Source: Flavobacterium bernardetii | GTDB lineage: Bacteria > Bacteroidota > Bacteroidia > Flavobacteriales > Flavobacteriaceae | Assembly (NCBI RefSeq): GCF_011305415.1 | Contig: NZ_JAANOQ010000001.1 | Coordinates: 645,631-709,630, forward strand | Direction: 5' to 3' | Length of the DNA: 64,000 bases | Shown: piece after piece, positions 58,506-64,000 of the stretch | Position numbering within the stretch: the first letter of the stretch is position 1 | Layout: every line of letters starts with the position of its first letter | Program-made: the position numbers and the translations under genes | The notes under the pieces: generated by a model | Told to the model about the DNA's origin: nothing | The model's input: the letters and a program-made list of their open reading frames with translations, nothing else | Databases searched by the model: none

Positions 58506-60113
58506 ATGAAAAAACTGATTGTAGGATTTTTGATTTTTAGTTCGTTTTTAAACGCGCAAGAAAAACCAAAATTAGTGGTGGGAATTGTGGTAGATCAAAT
58601 GAAAATGGAATATTTGTATCGTTTTGCCAATGATTTTTCAGACAATGGTTTTAAGAAATTAATGAACAAAGGCTTTACGTTTCATAACATGCATTATAAT
58701 TATATGCCAACGTATACAGCTCCTGGTCATGCCGCAATTTTTACAGGTGCATTACCAAATGTAAATGGAATTGTGGGTAACGATTGGTTTAATAAAGCAA
58801 TTGGAAAAGAAATGTATTGCACCGATGATGAGTCAGTTACAACTTTGGTTGTAGGTACAGAATCTGAAGGGAAAATGTCTCCGAAAAACCTTTTTAGTAC
58901 CACAATTACAGACGAATTGAAATTGTCAACCAACTTTAAAAGCAAAGTAATTGGAATTAGTATAAAAGATAGAGGTGCGATTTTACCCGCAGGACATTTT
59001 GCAGATTGGGCATTTTGGTATACGAATACTGGAAATTTTATTTCAAGTTCTTTTTACGGTCAGAAATTACCAGATTGGGCAACACAGTTTAATGGAGAAA
59101 AAAACTATTTAAAATATGTTGAAAAAGGTTGGGATTTATTTAAATCGAAAGAATCATATAACGAAAGTTTAAACGATAATAATCCATACGAAGGAAAGTT
59201 ATTTAAGAAAACGCCATTCTTTCCATATGATATGAAGGAAATGTTTAATAATAATGATGCAGAAGTTTTAAGAACAACACCTTACGGAAATAATTTAGTG
59301 GCTGATTTCGCTAAAAAAGCCATCGAAAATGAGAAAATGGGCGCAGATGAAATTACCGATTTTCTTACAATGAGTTTTTCTTCTACAGATTATGTAGGAC
59401 ACGTTTTAGGTCCGCGTTCTATAGAATTACAAGATACTTATTTACGTTTAGATGAAACAATTGCTGATTTCTTAACGTATTTAGATAATAAAGTTGGTAA
59501 AGGTCAATATTTAGTATTCTTAACGGCTGATCACGCTGGTGCTGAAAATGCGACATATTTAAAGGATAATAAATATGCGGTTGAAAGTTTGAATTCTAAA
59601 AATTTGCAACAAAGTATTATAGAGTTTTCTCAAAAGACTTTCGGAGAAAATGTATTGTTAGATTATTCAAATTTTAATGTTTTTATCAACAAAGAAAAAG
59701 TAAAACAAAAAGGATTAGAATTAAATAAAGTGAAACAGCAATTAAAAGAGTTTTTAATGACGCAACACTTTATAAGTAATGCGTTTACAGAAGATGAAAT
59801 TCAAAATTCTGGTACAAATAATTCGATGCTACAATTTGTGGCAAACGGTTACGATCCAAAACAAAACGGAGAATTAGTCTTATTATTCAAACCTGGATTT
59901 AATGAATATTCTTCAACAGGAACTACACATGGTTCGCCATATTCTTATGATACGCATGTTCCTTGTTTGTTTTATGGTTGGAAAATTAAAAAAGGGGAAT
60001 CGTACCATAAGAAAACCATCACACAAATTGCTCCAACTTTGGCACAGAAACTTAAAATTACGATGCCAAACGGCACACAATCAGAAGTTTTAGAAGAAGT
60101 TTTAATTAAATAA
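58506..60113 (+). CDS. pafA: Alkaline phosphatase PafA
   Basis: A 535-residue secreted phosphomonoesterase with a signal peptide (FSSFLNAQEK). IVVDQMKMEYLYRF opens the domain; the catalytic threonine is in MPTYTAPGHAAIFTGALPN (T in TYTAPGH), and metal ligands include SSTDYVGHVLG and LTADHAGAE. PafA enzymes work independently of added calcium control and release phosphate from organic phosphates outside the cell. This fits the Pit-porin set elsewhere in the window. Ends with a terminator at 60119. Confidence 0.95.
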   Translation: MKKLIVGFLIFSSFLNAQEKPKLVVGIVVDQMKMEYLYRFANDFSDNGFKKLMNKGFTFHNMHYNYMPTYTAPGHAAIFTGALPNVNGIVGNDWFNKAIGKEMYCTDDESVTTLVVGTESEGKMSPKNLFSTTITDELKLSTNFKSKVIGISIKDRGAILPAGHFADWAFWYTNTGNFISSSFYGQKLPDWATQFNGEKNYLKYVEKGWDLFKSKESYNESLNDNNPYEGKLFKKTPFFPYDMKEMFNNNDAEVLRTTPYGNNLVADFAKKAIENEKMGADEITDFLTMSFSSTDYVGHVLGPRSIELQDTYLRLDETIADFLTYLDNKVGKGQYLVFLTADHAGAENATYLKDNKYAVESLNSKNLQQSIIEFSQKTFGENVLLDYSNFNVFINKEKVKQKGLELNKVKQQLKEFLMTQHFISNAFTEDEIQNSGTNNSMLQFVANGYDPKQNGELVLLFKPGFNEYSSTGTTHGSPYSYDTHVPCLFYGWKIKKGESYHKKTITQIAPTLAQKLKITMPNGTQSEVLEEVLIK

Positions 60114-60118
60114 TAAAG

Positions 60119-60152
60119 CAAAAAGCTCATCACATCGATGAGCTTTTCTTTT
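60119..60152. terminator. Terminator after pafA
   Basis: AAAAGCTCATC and GATGAGCTTTT enclose a five-base loop, with T on the plus strand. It lies between convergent genes and could serve both. Confidence 0.85.
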
Positions 60153-60183
60153 GCTACTAAATAAAAAATATTTAATGAATATA

Positions 60184-61389
60184 TTAAATATCAATCTCTA
60201 CTTGATTTCTCAAGATATCTTCAAAAGTTTCCCTTTCTCGTATTAATATTGCAGCGCCGTTTCTCCATAAAACTTCTGCAGGTTTTGTTCTCGAATTATA
60301 GTTCGAAGCCATTGAAAAACAATAAGCACCAGCATTTTTAAAACTCAAAATATCACCTTCATGAATTTCAGAAATTCTTCTGTTTGTAGCAAAAGTATCG
60401 GTTTCGCAAATGTATCCTACAACAGAATAATAGCGTTCTTTTCCTTTACTATTTGAAATGTTTTCTATGTGATGTTCAGCTCCGTAAAGCATTGGTCTAA
60501 TCAAATGATTAAAACCTGTGTCAACTCCTGCAAAAACAGTTGAAGTTGTTTGTTTTACCACATTTACTTTTGCTAAAAACTGACCTGCCTCGCTCACTAA
60601 GAATTTTCCAGGTTCAAATACTAAAGTTAGCGTTCTACCATATTCTTTTTCGAAAGCTAAAAATCTTTTACTTAATTTTCTTCCAAATTCTTCAATTTCC
60701 GTTTCAATATCACCTTTTTTGTAAGGCACTTTGAAACCACTTCCGAAATCAATAAAATCTAGTGTTTTAAATTGTTTTGCCGATTCAAATAAGATTTCTG
60801 CAGCATATAAAAATACTTCTACATCTAAAATATCAGAACCTGTATGCATGTGGATTCCGTTAATATTCATTTTAGTATTTTCTACAATTCTCAAAATATG
60901 AGGCAATTGATGAATGGAAATACCGAATTTACTATCAATATGTCCAACTGAAATATTAGCATTTCCTCCAGCCATTACATGCGGATTGACTCTAATACAA
61001 ACTGGAATAGTTGGATATTTCGTACCAAAATGTTCTAAAATTGAAAGATTATCAATATTTATTTGCACACCCATTTGAGCTACTTTTTCAATTTCTTCAA
61101 AAGAAACTCCGTTTGGTGTGTACATAATTTCATTTGGATCAAATCCAGCATGTAATCCCAGTAAAACTTCTTCAATTGAAACTGTATCTAAACCGCAACC
61201 TTCATTCTTTAAAAGTTTTAAAATATTTACATTAGAAAGGGCTTTAACAGCATAATGAATCTTAAAATTTTCAATTTTGTTAAACGCTTTTACTAATCGA
61301 TTGTATTGTGATACAATTTTGTCAGCGTCATAAACATATAACGGACAACCATAATTTTGTGCTACTTCTAATAAATCTGAATTTTGCAT
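60184..61389 (-). CDS. lysA: Diaminopimelate decarboxylase
   Basis: The last step of lysine synthesis, 401 residues. The ATG at 61389 gives MQNSDLLEVAQNYGCPLYVY; the longer option adds a 13-residue non-family tail. The PLP lysine is in KIHYAVKALSNVNIL. IHMHTGSDILD, DFGSGFKVPY and FEPGKFLVSEAGQFL are the barrel motifs; CETDTFATNR supplies the dimer-active-site cysteine. Divergent from sucC over about 210 bases. Confidence 0.96.
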   Translation of the reverse strand: MQNSDLLEVAQNYGCPLYVYDADKIVSQYNRLVKAFNKIENFKIHYAVKALSNVNILKLLKNEGCGLDTVSIEEVLLGLHAGFDPNEIMYTPNGVSFEEIEKVAQMGVQINIDNLSILEHFGTKYPTIPVCIRVNPHVMAGGNANISVGHIDSKFGISIHQLPHILRIVENTKMNINGIHMHTGSDILDVEVFLYAAEILFESAKQFKTLDFIDFGSGFKVPYKKGDIETEIEEFGRKLSKRFLAFEKEYGRTLTLVFEPGKFLVSEAGQFLAKVNVVKQTTSTVFAGVDTGFNHLIRPMLYGAEHHIENISNSKGKERYYSVVGYICETDTFATNRRISEIHEGDILSFKNAGAYCFSMASNYNSRTKPAEVLWRNGAAILIRERETFEDILRNQVEIDI

Positions 61390-61558
61390 TTTAAAAATTT
61401 TTTTGCAAATATATTTTAGAAGAAACAATTTACCTAATAATTACACAAATATTTAATAAAAATAACAATATGTTGTTTTTATAACAAATAGTGAATTGAT
61501 ATTTTAATTTTAAAACTAAAAAGAAGTGTAAAAATTAGTCATTTAAGAATTACTTTAT

Positions 61559-61566
61559 TATTTTTG
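61559..61566 (+). promoter_or_regulatory. Probable -7 element of sucC
   Basis: TATTTTTG matches TAnnTTTG, 35 bases before the start codon. A matching -33 is not obvious. Confidence 0.5.
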
Positions 61567-61601
61567 TGCCACTTTTAAACAAGATTAACTCATACTTAAT
61601 T

Positions 61602-62798
61602 ATGAACGTACACGAATATCAAGGTAAAGAAATATTAGCAAGCTATGGCGTGCGCATTCAACGTGGTCATGTTGCAAACAATGCTGATGAAGCTGTTGAA
61701 AAAGCAAAACAATTAACTGCTGAAACTGGTACAGGTTGGCATGTTATTAAAGCTCAAATTCACGCTGGTGGTCGTGGAAAAGGTGGTGGAGTTAAATTAG
61801 CTAAAAATTTAGATCAAGTTAAAGAAATTGCTGGTCAAATTATTGGTATGGATTTAATCACGCCTCAAACACCTCCAGCAGGTAAAAGAGTTCATAAAGT
61901 TTTAATTGCTGAAGATGTATATTATCCAGGTGAAACTGAAACTAAAGAATTTTATGTTTCTGTATTATTAAACAGAGGTAAAGGTCGTAATATGATTATG
62001 TATTCTACTGAAGGTGGAATGGATATTGAAGAAGTTGCGGAACACACACCACATTTAATTTTCACTGAAGAAATTGATCCTTCTGTTGGATTACAAGGAT
62101 TTCAAGCAAGACAAATTGCTTTTAATTTAGGTTTATCAGGTGAAGCGTTTAAAGAAATGGTGAAATTTATCGATTCTTTATATAAAGCATATATTGGTTC
62201 AGACGCTACAATGTTTGAAATTAATCCAGTATTAAAAACTTCAGATAACAAAATTATTGCAGTTGATGCTAAAGTTGATTTAGATGATAATGCTTTATTC
62301 CGTCATAAAGAATTAGCTGAAATGCGTGATGTTCGTGAAGAAAATCCTATTGAAGTTGAAGCGAAAGAAGTTGGTTTAAATTATGTTGATTTAGATGGAA
62401 CTGTTGGATGTATGGTAAACGGTGCTGGATTAGCAATGGCTACTATGGATTTAATTAAATATGCTGGTTTTGAACCTGCTAACTTCTTAGACGTTGGTGG
62501 AACTGCAGATGCTAAACGTGTTGAAACAGCTTTCCGTATTATCTTAAAAGATCCTAACGTAAAAGCTATTTTAATTAACATTTTTGGTGGAATTGTACGT
62601 TGCGATAGAGTAGCACAAGGAGTTGTAGACGCTTATAAAAATATGGGTGATGCAATTAAAGTGCCTATTATTGTTCGTTTACAAGGTACAAATGCAGAAA
62701 TTGCTAAAGAATTAATTGACAATTCTGGAATGCCAATTTTATCAGCTGTTCAGTTTCAAGAAGCTGCAGACCAAGTTAAAGCTGCATTATCAAAATAA
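61602..62798 (+). CDS. sucC: Succinyl-CoA synthetase beta subunit
   Basis: TCA-cycle enzyme, ATP-grasp type, 398 residues. The ATG at 61602 gives MNVHEYQGKEILASYGVRIQ. HAGGRGKGGGVKLAKN and FVSVLLNRGKGRNMIM-type motifs line the nucleotide site; GLAMATMDLIKYAGFEPANF and NIFGGIVRCDRVAQGVVDAY form the C-terminal CoA-ligase domain. sucD is not adjacent, as is usual in this group. A terminator follows. Codon bias is strong, as for a highly expressed gene. Confidence 0.97.
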   Translation: MNVHEYQGKEILASYGVRIQRGHVANNADEAVEKAKQLTAETGTGWHVIKAQIHAGGRGKGGGVKLAKNLDQVKEIAGQIIGMDLITPQTPPAGKRVHKVLIAEDVYYPGETETKEFYVSVLLNRGKGRNMIMYSTEGGMDIEEVAEHTPHLIFTEEIDPSVGLQGFQARQIAFNLGLSGEAFKEMVKFIDSLYKAYIGSDATMFEINPVLKTSDNKIIAVDAKVDLDDNALFRHKELAEMRDVREENPIEVEAKEVGLNYVDLDGTVGCMVNGAGLAMATMDLIKYAGFEPANFLDVGGTADAKRVETAFRIILKDPNVKAILINIFGGIVRCDRVAQGVVDAYKNMGDAIKVPIIVRLQGTNAEIAKELIDNSGMPILSAVQFQEAADQVKAALSK

Positions 62799-62822
62799 GA
62801 AAATAAAATATTTATATATTTG

Positions 62823-62851
62823 AATCCCGGCTTTGGTCGGGATTTTTTTTT
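62823..62851 (+). terminator. Terminator of sucC
   Basis: AATCCCG / CGGGATT with an eight-base loop and nine T. The 62852-63175 gap after it is plain A+T-rich sequence with no gene I can support. Confidence 0.88.
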
Positions 62852-63175
62852 GCTTTTATATAGTAATTTTCTATTAACAACACTAACTGAAACAATTTAA
62901 GCGTTTTATATCATTTTATTTCTATTGTAAGGATTGATAAAATGTTAATTGAAAGTGTTTTCTTCATCCAATGTAAATTTAGCAAATAGTGCTATTTTTC
63001 AATTTTGCAGATTTTTTTCTCAATATTTTAATTAAATGCAATTTTATACATCATTTAATTGGAATTTAGTAATTCCATCAATTGCCAATTTTAAATGATA
63101 GTTAAGGTTATTTATTTGCTTTATTTTAAATGAATTCCGACATAGATTTGTCATGTAAAATTTAAAAATCAAAAA

Positions 63176-63523
63176 ATGAAAAAAATCATCAACTTAGTTT
63201 TAGTTGTTTTGTTATTAACAACTTTTAATGTGTCTGCAAACAATGTTATTTCTTTCGAGGAAGATTTACCAAAAGCAGTGAAGGTCATGTCAGAAATGAT
63301 AAAAAAGAATTTGGAAAATTTCGAATTTGAAAATGAAGCTTTGGTTGATGTTGTTTTTACTGTAAATTCAGATAATGAATTGGTAATATTAAATGTAAAA
63401 ACAAATGATTCGGAGATTAAAGAATATATAAAATCAACTTTAAATTCACTAAAAATTGAAGACGCAAATTTAAACGTTGGGAAAAATTATTCCATTAAAA
63501 TAAATTTCACAAAAAGTAATTAA
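63176..63523 (+). CDS. Small exported protein of unknown function
   Basis: A 115-residue protein with a signal peptide (LLTTFNVSANNV). The mature part, EALVDVVFTVNSDNELVILN followed by EYIKSTLNSLKIED, weakly resembles a TonB C-terminal-like fold, but I cannot assign it. It is monocistronic and ends in a terminator. Confidence 0.6.
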   Translation: MKKIINLVLVVLLLTTFNVSANNVISFEEDLPKAVKVMSEMIKKNLENFEFENEALVDVVFTVNSDNELVILNVKTNDSEIKEYIKSTLNSLKIEDANLNVGKNYSIKINFTKSN

Positions 63524-63545
63524 TACAATTTTATTATAAATTAAG

Positions 63546-63573
63546 AAAGAGCTCTAATCAAGCTCTTTTTTTT
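63546..63573. terminator. Bidirectional terminator
   Basis: AAAGAGCT / AGCTCTTT with a seven-base loop and T run lies between convergent genes. Confidence 0.8.
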
Positions 63574-63575
63574 AT

Positions 63576-64000
63576 TTAAAAACCTTCAAATACACCAAGT
63601 CCGAAAAGTGCAAAATCATATTTAACTGGATCATTTGCATCTAGAAGTCGTAAGTTAGAATCTAATTCGAATAAAGCTTTGGCATCGTTTTGCTTTCTGG
63701 TTAACAATACTAATTTACGAGCTACATTTCCAGAATGCACATCTAATGGACAAGATAGAGCAGAAGTAGGGATGGATTTCCAAATTCCTAAATCGACACC
63801 ATTATTGTCATTTCTAACCATCCAACGCAAATACATATTGATTCTTTTTGCTGCTGAACCATTTAAAGGATCGGAAATGTGTTTTTGAGTTCTTTGTAAA
63901 TGTGGAATTTCAAAAAAAGTTTTCTTAAATTCTGAAATACTTTTTTGAGTTGAGTTATTTTCAATATGTTTAGAAAATACACTTTCTAAATCGGGATAGG
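63576..64000 (-). CDS. TIGR02757 family protein, C-terminal part (cut by window edge)
   Basis: The frame runs off the right edge. HISDPLNGSAAKRINMYLRW, MVRNDNNGVDLGIWKSIPTS, LSCPLDVHSGNVARKLVLLT and the terminal DPVKYDFALFGLGVFEGF are the pattern of TIGR02757/DUF2400. This family resembles helix-hairpin-helix DNA glycosylases; function not proven. The internal ATG at 63836 is not the start, because the conserved sequence continues upstream in the same frame. Confidence 0.9.
   Translation of the reverse strand, partial: YPDLESVFSKHIENNSTQKSISEFKKTFFEIPHLQRTQKHISDPLNGSAAKRINMYLRWMVRNDNNGVDLGIWKSIPTSALSCPLDVHSGNVARKLVLLTRKQNDAKALFELDSNLRLLDANDPVKYDFALFGLGVFEGF

Noticed and set aside
63576..63836. 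Short gene starting at the ATG at 63836
   Set aside because: Family sequence continues upstream in frame to the window edge, so this is the C-terminal part of a longer gene.

Overview
The window reads as a chromosomal segment of a Flavobacteriaceae bacterium, most likely Flavobacterium or a close relative. Evidence: strong A+T bias; genes with almost no Shine-Dalgarno sequences but promoters of the Bacteroidetes type (TTG or TTTG, about 18-19 bases, TAnnTTTG); and lineage markers such as PorQ, a T9SS-sorted protein, a PafA-type phosphatase, an OMP_b-brl_3 barrel and a DnaX without the zinc module. Assignment rests on recognising families by eye; no search was run.

Layout. 1-10.8 kb: ilvE (cut by the edge), two small lipoproteins, lipoprotein MsrB, porQ-cmk, rpsA, a leucine-rich-repeat T9SS substrate broken by one in-frame stop, and a fasciclin protein. 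10.9-18.6 kb: pheT, kup, a 50-residue membrane peptide, an NlpC/P60 peptidase, a thiolase and a Ser-Pro-Arg tRNA cluster. 18.6-24.5 kb: an accessory stretch beside the tRNAs, with a 21-bp repeat array, serine hydrolase plus MarR, and six small genes on one strand including a probable orphan CdiI-type immunity gene. 24.5-38.2 kb: housekeeping and envelope genes (YpfJ-type peptidase, outer-membrane barrel, ArsC, CPBP protease-menE, M1 peptidase, acyl-CoA carboxylase) and dnaX split between two frames at a run of ten A. 38.4-46.6 kb: rnpB, a phosphate uptake set (DUF47 protein, Pit with a large insert, porin), a large zinc metalloprotease and two orphan genes. 46.7-64 kb: prfB with its +1 frameshift, aldolase, thioesterase, miaA, an exonuclease/GIY-YIG fusion, a four-helix-bundle cassette, yggS, hbd, an Idh/MocA oxidoreductase, pcm, pafA, lysA, sucC and a TIGR02757 gene cut by the edge.

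How genes connect. Thiolase, 3-hydroxyacyl-CoA dehydrogenase and acyl-CoA carboxylase point to acyl-CoA metabolism. DUF47-Pit-porin and PafA serve phosphate acquisition. PorQ belongs to the machinery that would attach the broken T9SS substrate.

The strongest unexplained signal is at the gene borders. Eleven tandem arrays keep a strict 7-bp period while the unit sequence changes completely, sometimes within one array, and several run into coding sequence. A second family of about 27-bp hairpins shows compensatory stem changes; one copy lies in frame inside yggS. A four-helix-bundle gene is enclosed by 19-bp repeats of opposite orientation. The dnaX A10 site is the best candidate for a functional recoding or slippage event.
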